Source of the DNA: Streptomyces sp. NBC_00513 | GTDB lineage: Bacteria; Actinomycetota; Actinomycetes; Streptomycetales; Streptomycetaceae | Length of the DNA stretch: 64,000 nt | NCBI RefSeq assembly: GCF_041431415.1 | Contig: NZ_CP107845.1 | Span: 6,944,001-7,008,000, forward strand | Reading direction: 5' to 3' | Shown here: piece by piece, positions 50,717-59,208 of the stretch | Layout of the letters: each line of letters begins with the position of its first letter | How positions within the stretch are numbered: the stretch's first letter is position 1 | Notes under the pieces: generated by a model | Database searches by the model: none | What the model was told of the DNA's origin: nothing | What the model saw: the letters and a program-made list of their open reading frames with translations, nothing else | Made by a program: the position numbers and the translations under genes

Positions 50717-51945
50717 GGAGTCTCCCGCAGGGCGTGGGTGGGGGCGGCCGTCGGGAAGACGGCCGCGGTCAGGGCGGTGAACTGCCCGTCGAGTTGCCGG
50801 ACGGCGACCGCGTTGCGCTCGGTGAGGATCCGGCGCAGCTCCGCCGTCCGCTTCTCCAGCTCCCGGAACTGTTCGAGCAGCCGGTCGGCGTCGACCTCGC
50901 GCGCCGGGTGGCAGTACGCCTCCAGGCCCATCCGAGCCATGAGGGCGTCGCTCTTCGCCGCGTAGCTGACTGCGAGCGTCGGCGTGCCGACCTTCAGCGC
51001 GCAGATCAGGTTGTGGTAGCGGGTCGCCACCACGGTGTCGGCAGCCGCCATCTCCTCCATCAGGTCGGCCAGCGAGGCCGCCTCGGAAGCGGTGACCAGC
51101 GGCGAGTCCACCGCGTCGAGGATCGCGGCGACCACCGGCGCGTCGCACGCGTCGCCGGTGAGCAGCCGGACCGGCCTGCCGTCCTCGACCAGCGCGCGGA
51201 CGAAACGGATCGTCCCGTCGAGGTAGCGCCGGTGGATCTCCTCGGCGCGGGCGCGGTCGTCGTTGCCGCCGTGGAAGGCCATGACACCCACGGCTACCCG
51301 GCCCGGCGGGTCCTCGGGCGCGCCGGCCCGCGGCGTCGGCAGGGCGAACGCCAGGTCCGGGTAGACCTCGTCGCGCGAGGTGTCCACGCCCATCGCCCGC
51401 ATCGCGTCGCGGGACAGGGAGTCCCGGTACGACCGGTAGCCGGCCAGCCGCGCCGACCAGCGCACGAGGGCTCGGGTCGGCCGGTCGCCGATCGCGGCGG
51501 CCCCGACACCGACCAGCGCGACCCGGGTGTCGAACAGCCGGCCGGACGCGCAGAGCAGGAACAGCGAGTACGGGAAGCCCCACGGCCGCAGCGGCAGCGT
51601 GGCCTCCAGGACGCCCATGCCCGGCACGATCACCACGTCGTGCCGGCGCACCCAGGCGGCGGTGCGCAAGACGTCGACGAGTTTGCCCAGACCCTTCCCC
51701 GCGACCGCGCCCGCACGCGACGCGGTCCGGTACTCCCCGCGATACCAGTGCAGCCGGGTCGCCGGGATGCCGTACCGGGCCGACACCACCTCGGGCCCGC
51801 CGCACAGCGCGTCCACGACCGCCCCCGGGTGCTCGGCGCGGAGGTAGCCGAGGACGGCCTCGAGCGACCCGTCGTTGCCGAGATTGCCGGAGCCGAGCAG
51901 ACCGAACACCCCGACACGCAACGGAGTTCCGTCTCCGGAGGTCAT
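50713..51945 (-). CDS. polysaccharide pyruvyl transferase family protein
   Basis: 410 residues from ATG 51945. Rossmann-like start RVGVFGLLGSGNLGNDGSLEAVLGYL, VVIVPGMGVLEATLPLR, then VAVGVMAFHGGND and ADTVVATRYHNLICALKVGTPTLAVSYAAKSDALM near residue 340, matching the CsaB/WcaK pyruvyltransferase family. It would add pyruvate ketals to sugars of the polymer. Coupled to both neighbours by ATGA overlaps. Confidence 0.88.
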   Translation of the reverse strand: MTSGDGTPLRVGVFGLLGSGNLGNDGSLEAVLGYLRAEHPGAVVDALCGGPEVVSARYGIPATRLHWYRGEYRTASRAGAVAGKGLGKLVDVLRTAAWVRRHDVVIVPGMGVLEATLPLRPWGFPYSLFLLCASGRLFDTRVALVGVGAAAIGDRPTRALVRWSARLAGYRSYRDSLSRDAMRAMGVDTSRDEVYPDLAFALPTPRAGAPEDPPGRVAVGVMAFHGGNDDRARAEEIHRRYLDGTIRFVRALVEDGRPVRLLTGDACDAPVVAAILDAVDSPLVTASEAASLADLMEEMAAADTVVATRYHNLICALKVGTPTLAVSYAAKSDALMARMGLEAYCHPAREVDADRLLEQFRELEKRTAELRRILTERNAVAVRQLDGQFTALTAAVFPTAAPTHALRETP

Positions 51946-52889
51946 GCCGGCCTCCCCTCTCGGCCGGCGACGAGGGCGTCGACGGAGACATCGAGGAGGG
52001 ACGCGTCGACCGGGGCACGGTCCTCGACCCGCTCGCCGGCGCCCGGCCGGAGCCGGCTGGTCATCCACGCGGCCAGGTGGCGCCGGCACGCGCGCCGGTC
52101 GGACGGGGACAACGGCGCCCGCCGGATCGCGGAGGCGAAGCCCCACACGTACTCGGCGAGCAGCCGGGGCGTCGGGTGCAGCGGGCCCGCCCGACGCGGG
52201 TCCAGGTTGACGCACCGGGAGCGCTTGGACGGGTTCGCCCGCTCGGCGCGGGTGGGATGGTCGCGGCGGAAGTACAGCAGCTCCGGCACTTGGTGGAAGG
52301 GCCCGTGCAGGGTGATCTCGGCGACGAACGTGCGGTCCGCGTGGTGGTAGCTGTCGTGCGGTTTCACCCGGCGCAGCACGTCCGCCCGCATCACCCCGTA
52401 GAAGTCGTCGCCACCGGGTTCGAACAGCAGACTGCGGAAGCGCTCCGGCGCGTGGGGGGAGTCGGTGGCGAGCCCGTACTCGTACGGGACCTTCACCTTG
52501 CCGTCGCCGTCGATGACCGCCTGGCCGCTGTGCGCGAGGATCACCTCGGGCCGCTCGTCCAGGGTCTCCACACAGCGCCGCAGCAGGTCCCGGGCGTACA
52601 GATCGTCGTGCGAGGCCCACTTGAACAGTTCGCCGCGGCACTCGGTGAACACGTGGTTGTGGTTCGGCGCCGCACCGATGTTCCGGGGCAGCCCGAGGTA
52701 GCGGATGCGTGAGTCCCGGGCGGCGTACCGGCGGCAGATGTCCCGGGTCCCGTCGGTCGAGGCGTTGTCGGAGATGACCAGCTCGAAATCCTCGTAGGTC
52801 TGGCCGAGCAGGGCGTCGAGCGACTGCGCCAGGTACTCCTCGCCGTTGTAGACGGGCAGGCCGATGCTCAGCCGGGGTTGGGCGGTCAT
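51942..52889 (-). CDS. family 2 glycosyltransferase
   Basis: 315 residues from ATG 52889. GT-A fold: RLSIGLPVYNGEEYLAQSLDALLGQTYEDFELVISDNASTDGTRDI at the N-terminus, RDSRIRYLGLPRNIGAAPNHNHVF, and WASHDDLYARDLL supplying the DxD-like metal site. It transfers one sugar in assembly of the glycan repeat. The C-terminal 60 residues are basic and variable. ATGA overlaps on both sides. Confidence 0.92.
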   Translation of the reverse strand: MTAQPRLSIGLPVYNGEEYLAQSLDALLGQTYEDFELVISDNASTDGTRDICRRYAARDSRIRYLGLPRNIGAAPNHNHVFTECRGELFKWASHDDLYARDLLRRCVETLDERPEVILAHSGQAVIDGDGKVKVPYEYGLATDSPHAPERFRSLLFEPGGDDFYGVMRADVLRRVKPHDSYHHADRTFVAEITLHGPFHQVPELLYFRRDHPTRAERANPSKRSRCVNLDPRRAGPLHPTPRLLAEYVWGFASAIRRAPLSPSDRRACRRHLAAWMTSRLRPGAGERVEDRAPVDASLLDVSVDALVAGREGRPA

Positions 52890-54205
52890 GATGTCCTCAC
52901 TTCGGGGATGTGGTCGTGGTGGCCCTCGCGCAGGGCGGACCGCAGCTGCTGCCACCACACGGCCGAGCCGCAGACGGTCGCGGCGGCGACGCCCCAGGCC
53001 GAGCCGACCGTGCCGGCCACGGCGGCCCCGCCGAGTCCGCCGCCGACGTAGCAGACGGAGGCGAACAGTTGGCAGCGCAGACCGCGCCGCGCCGCGGCGA
53101 GCGCGCGCAGCCCGGCTGCCGCGCCGCTGCCGAGACCGGCGCCCGCGACGCCGAGGGTGGCCGGCACGATGAGTTGCGAGGCGGAATGCCAGACGCTGCC
53201 GAGTACGAGCTCGCCGAGCCGGTCGGGCACCAGGAGCAGCGCCGCGCCCCAGAGCAGCGCGGCGGCGGCCTGCCCGCCGCCCAGCGCGAGGCAGAACGGG
53301 CCCAGCCGGTGCGGGGCCCGCCGCAGCACCCGCGCCGCCTCGGCGACGGTCACGAGCGAGAGCCCCATCAGCAGGGCGAGGAACGGACCGAGCAGCAGTT
53401 CCGCGCCCCGGACCGCCCCCACCGCGCCGACCCCGACGATCACGCCGAGCCCGTACGCCCGCAGCTGGCTCGCGCCGCTGAGGCTGACGTTCTCGACCAG
53501 GTACCGGTAGCCGAGGTCGCGCTGCTCGCGCAGCCACCCGCGAGCCTGGGCCGGCCGTGGTCGCATGCCGGACTGGAAGCAGCCGTACGCCGCGGCCACC
53601 GCCGCGGACGCGCCCCAGGCGAGCACGAAGGCGGCCACGCTGCCCACGCGGGCCGCCACGACCATGGCCGGGACGAGCGCGACGCCCCACACCAGGTCGT
53701 TGACGAAGGCCTTGCGGCCGGCGCCGGCGGCGAAGAACGCGAACCGCCAGGCGTCCTGAAGCAACAGCGCCGGCAGCACGACGCCGAGGCAGGCGAACGC
53801 GGAACCCACGCTGCCGCCCAGGCCGAGCCCGACCGCCAGGCACACCGCGCCGAGGACCATGCCGACGCCGAGCGCGGCCCCCGACGAGCGGGCCGCCGCC
53901 GCCCGCCATGAGGCTTCCGGCGCGCCGCTGAAGCGCACCACGAGCGGGTCGGTGGCCAGCCCGCGCGCGACGTTGAGCACCACGCCGTAGGTCAGCCAGG
54001 CCAGGCTGAACACGCCGAACGCGGCAAGCCCCAGCGAGCGTGCCACGTAGATGCCCACCGCGAAGTTGGTCATGCTGGAGGCCGCCTGATCGGCCAGCCC
54101 CCAGGACAGCCGGCCGACGACGGCCCGCGCGGCGGACCGCCGGCCCTCCTCGGCCCGGACCGCCGGTGTCGCCGTCTTCTCCCCCTCGGTGGTCATCGGT
54201 GTCAC
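52886..54205 (-). CDS. polysaccharide flippase-like membrane protein (MATE/Wzx fold)
   Basis: 439 residues from GTG 54205 (a GTGA overlap with the upstream stop); ATG 54196 is an alternative. About 12 to 14 hydrophobic segments, beginning LSWGLADQAASSMTNFAVGIYVARSLGLAAFGVFSLAWLTYGV, the usual Wzx/flippase opening. It probably turns lipid-linked repeat units to the outer face of the membrane for the polymerase encoded at 60476. Confidence 0.85.
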   Translation of the reverse strand: MTPMTTEGEKTATPAVRAEEGRRSAARAVVGRLSWGLADQAASSMTNFAVGIYVARSLGLAAFGVFSLAWLTYGVVLNVARGLATDPLVVRFSGAPEASWRAAAARSSGAALGVGMVLGAVCLAVGLGLGGSVGSAFACLGVVLPALLLQDAWRFAFFAAGAGRKAFVNDLVWGVALVPAMVVAARVGSVAAFVLAWGASAAVAAAYGCFQSGMRPRPAQARGWLREQRDLGYRYLVENVSLSGASQLRAYGLGVIVGVGAVGAVRGAELLLGPFLALLMGLSLVTVAEAARVLRRAPHRLGPFCLALGGGQAAAALLWGAALLLVPDRLGELVLGSVWHSASQLIVPATLGVAGAGLGSGAAAGLRALAAARRGLRCQLFASVCYVGGGLGGAAVAGTVGSAWGVAAATVCGSAVWWQQLRSALREGHHDHIPEVRTS

Positions 54206-55476
54206 GCCTTGATCAGCCCGGCGCCGCACAGGGCGTCGGCCGCCGCGGCGACGGTGTCGAACGGCAGCCCGGACCGCTCGGCCACGTCCAGCAGACCGTG
54301 CTCGCCGTCGGAGAGGCTGAGCACCCAGAGCATGGCCATCTGGGCCTGCTTCGCATCGCTGCGGCCGCCGAGCGACTCGTACAACCCGCGCCGCCCCAAC
54401 TGCGGTTCTCCGTAGGGGCTGAGGTTGAGGTACCGCCGGTTGCGGTCGAGCACGGCGAACGCCTCCCGGCAGACGGCGAGCGTGTCCGCCATCGCCTCCG
54501 GGGAGACGAAGTCCGGGTTGTCCGCCGAGGTGTGGTACTCGGGGTAGCCCGCGTACGGGGTCCGGCTGAGCGAGCCCACGCCGAGATCGAACCCCGGCGA
54601 GCAGAACTGCCGCTCGTCGTAGCCGTACGGAGTGAACTCGGCCACGTGGTGCGGGCGTTGGGAGGTAGTCAGTACATGCCGCATCACCCGGTCGATCTCC
54701 GCGTCACCGCGTCGGCTCTGCTTGTACGTCAGCCGGCCGGAGTCTCCGGCGCAGGCCAGCACCAGCCCGTGCTTGACGTGTTCCACCCGCTCCGCGTTGC
54801 GGGCCAGCCAGGTGATCGCCCCGATGGTGCCGGGCGCGAAGAGGAACCGGTAGGTGTAGTACGGCGTCCGCTCCGAGAGCGCCCGGGCCAGGAACGTCGC
54901 CACCGCGATGCCGGCCAGGTTGTCGTTGGCCAGCGACGGGTGGCACACGTGGCAGGAGACGATCACCTCGTCGGCGACCTGCCCGGGGACCACGTGCTCC
55001 GCGTAGGTGAGGTGTCCGTCCGCGAGCGTGGAGTCGACGCGCACCTCGTAGTCGCCGTCCGCAAGCGCGTCCAAGGTCTCCTGGGCCAGGCAGAACCCCC
55101 ATTCCGGTGTGTAGTAGCTGGTGCGGTACGGCACCCAGCTCGGGTGCTCCGGCAGGGTGTGCAGGTGTTCACGCAGCTCGGCCAGTGGCATGGTCGCCGA
55201 CACCGGCACGCTGTAGCCGAGGACGTGCAGGTTGGACGCGGCGAAGTCGACGACCCGGTTGCCGGCCGGATCGGCGATGTACGCGTCCCGGATGTTCCAC
55301 TCCTGCGGCACCGTCCAGTCGAGCACCTGGGTCCCGGTCGGCACCTCGTGCACCTGTAACGGGATGTACTCGCCGACGATCTCCAGGGTGGCGCGCACAC
55401 CGTCGCCGGTGATGCTCCGGCACAGCGGATACAACCGCTCCACCAGCTCGTGCATGTCCTCGCCGGTCGCGGTCAT
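54202..55476 (-). CDS. DUF4910/DUF2172 aminopeptidase-like protein
   Basis: 424 residues from ATG 55476. N-terminal MHELVERLYPLCRSITGDGVRATLEIV and VPQEWNIRDAYIAD are typical of the DUF2172/DUF4910 family. The M28-like core has SCHVCHPSLANDNLAGIAVATFLAR (metal-ligand His, Asp), GDSGRLTYKQSRRGD and EYHTSADNPDFVSPEAM. A small winged-helix tail follows. These proteins recur in sugar and natural-product clusters, with peptidase- or transferase-like roles not established. Its place amid nucleotide-sugar genes suggests work on an amide-bearing sugar. Confidence 0.85.
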   Translation of the reverse strand: MTATGEDMHELVERLYPLCRSITGDGVRATLEIVGEYIPLQVHEVPTGTQVLDWTVPQEWNIRDAYIADPAGNRVVDFAASNLHVLGYSVPVSATMPLAELREHLHTLPEHPSWVPYRTSYYTPEWGFCLAQETLDALADGDYEVRVDSTLADGHLTYAEHVVPGQVADEVIVSCHVCHPSLANDNLAGIAVATFLARALSERTPYYTYRFLFAPGTIGAITWLARNAERVEHVKHGLVLACAGDSGRLTYKQSRRGDAEIDRVMRHVLTTSQRPHHVAEFTPYGYDERQFCSPGFDLGVGSLSRTPYAGYPEYHTSADNPDFVSPEAMADTLAVCREAFAVLDRNRRYLNLSPYGEPQLGRRGLYESLGGRSDAKQAQMAMLWVLSLSDGEHGLLDVAERSGLPFDTVAAAADALCGAGLIKA

Positions 55477-56498
55477 CGGCGCCACCGCAGGGTGTCGTCG
55501 ACGGCGCCGGACTCGGACGCCGCGCGCAGCACGGCCAGCCGGGTGAAACGCTGCTCGAAGTCCGCCCGGGTCAGACCGTGTTGCCGGTAGGCGTCGGCGA
55601 GTTCGAGCGCGCCCCGCTTCACCGTCCACTCACAGTCGAAACCGGGCACGGCGGCGCGGAACCGGGAGAAGTCCACCCGGTACGACCGCGGATCGGCACC
55701 CGTCTCCCCGGTGATCACCACCTTCGAGCCGTCCACCGCCTCGGCGACCTGCTCGGCGATCTCGGCGACCGTGACGTTGTTGGTCTCGCTGCCGATGTTG
55801 AACGCCCGGTCGTGCACCGCCTCGCGCGGCGCGGTCAGCGCGGCGGCGAAGGCCCGTGCGATGTCGGCGGCGTGCACCAGCGGGCGCCAGGGAGTGCCGT
55901 CGGAGAGCACCAACACCTCACCGGACAGCAGCGCGTGACCCACCAGGTTGTTCAGCACGATGTCGGCGCGCAGTCGGGGCGAGTAGCCGAACGCGGTGGC
56001 GTTGCGCATGAACACCGGGCTGAAGTCGCCGTCGGACAGGGCGTGCAGATCGTCCTCCACCCGCACCTTGGACTCCGCGTACGGTGTCACCGGGCGCAGC
56101 GGGGCGTCCTCGGTCACCAGGTCGTCACCGCCGGCCGCGCCGTACACGGAGCAGGTCGACGCGTACAGGAAGCGCCGCACCCCGGCGTCGCGCGCCAGCT
56201 CGGCCAGCCGTACGGAGGCGTGGTGGTTGATGTCGTAGGTGAGCTCCGGTGCCAGCGATCCCAGGGGGTCGTTGGACAGCGCGGCCAGATGGATCACGGC
56301 GTCCACCCCGGCCACGTGGTCGGCCGTGATGTCACGCAGGTCCACCCGAGCCCCCGGCGGGTCCGCGGGCGTCGGGCCCAGCACGCAGTCGGCGAACAGG
56401 CCGGCGTCGAGGCCGACGACCTCGTGCCCGGCGGCGGCGAGGACCGGGGCCATCACGGTGCCCAGATAGCCCTGGTGTCCGGTCAGAAGTACGCGCAA
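55473..56498 (-). CDS. NAD-dependent sugar epimerase/dehydratase (extended SDR)
   Basis: 341 residues from ATG 56498. NAD-binding GHQGYLG at residues 7-13, active-site Ser/Thr region YASTCSVYG, and catalytic YAESK near residue 140. C-terminal substrate part with RPLVHAADIARAFAAAL and FNIGSETNNVTVAEIAE. It would oxidise, epimerise or dehydrate a nucleotide sugar. No separate CDP-glucose 4,6-dehydratase is seen in the window, so this or an outside gene must supply that step. Confidence 0.9.
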   Translation of the reverse strand: MRVLLTGHQGYLGTVMAPVLAAAGHEVVGLDAGLFADCVLGPTPADPPGARVDLRDITADHVAGVDAVIHLAALSNDPLGSLAPELTYDINHHASVRLAELARDAGVRRFLYASTCSVYGAAGGDDLVTEDAPLRPVTPYAESKVRVEDDLHALSDGDFSPVFMRNATAFGYSPRLRADIVLNNLVGHALLSGEVLVLSDGTPWRPLVHAADIARAFAAALTAPREAVHDRAFNIGSETNNVTVAEIAEQVAEAVDGSKVVITGETGADPRSYRVDFSRFRAAVPGFDCEWTVKRGALELADAYRQHGLTRADFEQRFTRLAVLRAASESGAVDDTLRWRR

Positions 56499-56501
56499 GG
56501 T

Positions 56502-57149
56502 TCATTCCCCCAGGTCGAGAGTGAGTTTGGTGACGGCGAACGCCTCGGCGTAGCGCGCGTTGCTTTCGATGCCCCGGATCCGGGCCAGCCCGAGGAAGGC
56601 CTCCCGGTCGTACCAGGGCCGGTGCTGCTGTGAGGGGTAGTGCTCCTGCAACAGCCGCACCTTCTGTTCGGCGATCTCCGGCAACAGCGGCTGGTACGCC
56701 GTCGGCCGGCCGAGATCGCCGTCCCACTTGACGATCTCGTAGCCGAGCACGAGGTGGTCGCGGAACGCGGTGGTCATCAGCTTCGCCAGACCGCGGTGGT
56801 CCTGGTGCGCGTCGTCGGTACGCGGCGCGAGCACCAGATCCGGCTCGGTCTGCCCGCGCAGCTCCTCGACCGCGGCCTTGGCCTCGTCCCAGTGCGCGGG
56901 CAGCCGGCCGTCCGGCAGCTTGAGAACGGTCAGCCGCAGGTCGGCGCCCGGGCAGAACGCGGCGAGCGCGGCCCGCTCCTCCTGCTCCCGCTCGCCGCCC
57001 CCACCGGAGAGCACCAGCACGTCGACGCGGATGCCCGGCCGCGCGAGGCACAACGTCAGCAGCGTGCCGCCGGCGCCGATGGCGACGTCGTCGCAGTGCG
57101 CGCCCACCGCGACGATCCCGTCCAGTCGCCCGGTCCCGAGCCGGATCAC
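56502..57149 (-). CDS. PIG-L/LmbE-family deacetylase
   Basis: 215 residues from GTG 57149, overlapping the cytidylyltransferase stop in GTGA. VAVGAHCDDVAIGAGGTLL holds the zinc-binding AHxDD motif, PRTDDAHQDHRGLAKLM the HxxH part, and VKWDGDL follows. The family removes N-acetyl groups from sugars such as GlcNAc conjugates. Here it probably exposes an amine on a sugar of the polymer. Confidence 0.9.
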   Translation of the reverse strand: MIRLGTGRLDGIVAVGAHCDDVAIGAGGTLLTLCLARPGIRVDVLVLSGGGGEREQEERAALAAFCPGADLRLTVLKLPDGRLPAHWDEAKAAVEELRGQTEPDLVLAPRTDDAHQDHRGLAKLMTTAFRDHLVLGYEIVKWDGDLGRPTAYQPLLPEIAEQKVRLLQEHYPSQQHRPWYDREAFLGLARIRGIESNARYAEAFAVTKLTLDLGE

Positions 57150-57976
57150 GCGGTCCACGCCCCGGCGCCGTCCCTGCCGCCGGTCGCGCCCGCTCCCGCG
57201 CCGTCCCGTTCCCACACGGCCCACGGGCGGTCGCCGACGGCGTAGGCGGCGTCGAGCGCGGCCCGCTCCTTCACGGTGTCCGTGGGCTTCCAGAAACCGC
57301 GGTGCCGGTGCGCCACCAGCCGTCCCTGCTTCGCCAGTTGGGAGCAACCATCGGCGACCAGGTCCCCGTTCTCCGGTATGTGGTCGAAGACCTCCTGGCG
57401 GAGCACGAAGTAGCCGCCGTTCTCCCACAGCGGCATGTCGCTCACTGCGGTGATGCCCCCCACCAGCCCGTTCTCGCCCAGCTCCACACAGTGGAACGAG
57501 GATTGTGGCGGCACCACCATCATCGACGCACCGGCGTCGCGCCGCGAGAAGGAGTCGATCATCTCCGGCAGCGGGGCGTCGGTGAGCACGTCGGCGTAGT
57601 TGGCGAGGAACATCTCGTCGCCGTCCAGGTGTTGCCGCACCCGGCGCAGCCGCTCCCCGATCGGGGACTCGATGCCGGTCTGCACGAACGTGATCGTCCA
57701 GGAGGAGATGTCGGTGGACAACAGCTCGGTCCGCCCGCCCCGCAGCACGAAGTCGTTGGACGTCGTCTCCTCGTAGTTGAGGAAGAAGTCCTTGATGTGG
57801 TGCGCCCCGTACCCCAGGCACAGGATGAACTCCGTGTGCCCGAAGTACGCGTAATAGCGCATGACGTGCCAGATCAGCGGCCGCGGGCCGACCATGGCCA
57901 TCGGCTTGGGCACGTCGTCGGAGGTTCCGCTGCGCATCCGCAGCCCGTAACCGCCGCAGAAAAGTACGACCTTCAC
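57146..57976 (-). CDS. glucose-1-phosphate cytidylyltransferase-like nucleotidyltransferase
   Basis: 276 residues from GTG 57976 (GTGA overlap with the methyltransferase stop). VVLFCGGYGLRMR is the nucleotide-binding loop, then VPKPMAMVGPRPLIWHVMRYYAYFGHTEF, FLANYADVLTDAPL (metal Asp) and WKPTDTVKE near the end, as in RfbF/DdhA. It makes CDP-glucose from CTP and glucose-1-phosphate, the entry to CDP-deoxysugars. The C-terminal 20 residues are a Gly/Ala-rich tail. Confidence 0.9.
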   Translation of the reverse strand: MKVVLFCGGYGLRMRSGTSDDVPKPMAMVGPRPLIWHVMRYYAYFGHTEFILCLGYGAHHIKDFFLNYEETTSNDFVLRGGRTELLSTDISSWTITFVQTGIESPIGERLRRVRQHLDGDEMFLANYADVLTDAPLPEMIDSFSRRDAGASMMVVPPQSSFHCVELGENGLVGGITAVSDMPLWENGGYFVLRQEVFDHIPENGDLVADGCSQLAKQGRLVAHRHRGFWKPTDTVKERAALDAAYAVGDRPWAVWERDGAGAGATGGRDGAGAWTA

Positions 57977-59208
57977 GGCTTGACCTCCACGATGCTCAGT
58001 TCCGGGATGGGGAAGACCAGTCGGCCGCCCCAGGCGCCCACGAAGGACAGTTGCTCGACGAGCTCGTCCCGCAGGTTCCACGGGAGGACGAGCACGTAGT
58101 CCGGTCGGTCGATGCCGATCCGCTCGGGCGACAGGATCGGGATGCGGGTGCCCGGGGTGAACCTGCCGTGCTTGTAGGGGTTGCGGTCGACCGTGTACCC
58201 GAGCAGATCGGGGCGGATGCCGCAGTGGTTGAGCAGGGTGTTGCCCTTGCCGGGGGCGCCGTATCCGACGACCGTCTCACCGCGCTCGGCCGCCTCGATG
58301 AGGAACCGCAGGAGGTCCCGGCGGACCTTGGCCACCCGATCGGAGAACTCGGTGTACCCGGACAGGTCCTGCAACCCGGCGGCCTTCTCCCGGTCCAGCA
58401 CGTCGGCCACGCGCCGGCTCGGCTCGCCGGCCACCTCGTCCGGCCGGGCCCACAGCCGGATGGAGCCGCCGTGCGTGGGCAGCAACTCGACGTCCACGAG
58501 GCAGAGTCCGCCGCTCGCCAGCGCCCGGATCGCGGACGCGACCGTGTAGTACTGGAAGTGCTCGTGGTAGATCGTGTCGTACTGGTTCTCCTCGATCAGG
58601 GTCAGCAGGTGCTGCACCTCGATGGAGACCCAGCCGTCGTCGGCGACCAGGGCGCGCAACCCCCGGGTGAACCCGACCACGTCGGGGATGTGCGCGTACA
58701 CGTTGTTGGCCACGACCAGGTTCGCCGGGCCGTGCTCGGCGCGGACGGCCGCGCCGGTGGCGGGGTCCAGGAACTCCGTGAGCGTGGGCACGCCCGCCTC
58801 CCGCGCCGCGGCCCCGACGTTCACCGACGGCTCGATGCCGAGGCAGCGGACCCCCCGGTCCACCATGTGCCGCAGGAGGTACCCGTCGTTGCTCGCGACC
58901 TCGACCACGAAGGCGTCGGGGCCGAGGGCGAGGCGCTGTACGGCGTCGGCGACGAAGGTCCGCGCGTGCTCCACCCAGGAGGTCGAGTAGGAGGAGAAGT
59001 ACGCGTACTGCGTGAAGGTCTCCTCCGGCGTGATCAGCGGCGGGATCTGCGCGAGCCAGCAGTCGGTGCAGACCCGAAGGTGCAGCGGGTACGTCGGCTC
59101 CGGCCGGTCCAGATCGTCCGCGGCGAGAAAGCTCTCGCACGGCGGGGTCGCCCCCAGGTCGACGACGCTCGCGAGCGTCGCCGATCCGCAGAGTCGGCAT
59201 CCTGTCAT
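57973..59208 (-). CDS. SAM-dependent sugar C-methyltransferase (TylCIII/NovU type)
   Basis: 411 residues from ATG 59208. The N-terminal zinc-binding region has CRLCG and CTDCWLAQIP. SAM-binding VVEVASNDGYLLRHMVDRG is near residue 95, then IYHEHFQYYTV and VGYGAPGKGNTLLNHCGI, and the C-terminal PELSIVEV. This three-part layout marks the 3-C-methyltransferases of 4-keto deoxysugars. It predicts a C-methyl-branched sugar in the polymer. Confidence 0.92.
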   Translation of the reverse strand: MTGCRLCGSATLASVVDLGATPPCESFLAADDLDRPEPTYPLHLRVCTDCWLAQIPPLITPEETFTQYAYFSSYSTSWVEHARTFVADAVQRLALGPDAFVVEVASNDGYLLRHMVDRGVRCLGIEPSVNVGAAAREAGVPTLTEFLDPATGAAVRAEHGPANLVVANNVYAHIPDVVGFTRGLRALVADDGWVSIEVQHLLTLIEENQYDTIYHEHFQYYTVASAIRALASGGLCLVDVELLPTHGGSIRLWARPDEVAGEPSRRVADVLDREKAAGLQDLSGYTEFSDRVAKVRRDLLRFLIEAAERGETVVGYGAPGKGNTLLNHCGIRPDLLGYTVDRNPYKHGRFTPGTRIPILSPERIGIDRPDYVLVLPWNLRDELVEQLSFVGAWGGRLVFPIPELSIVEVKP

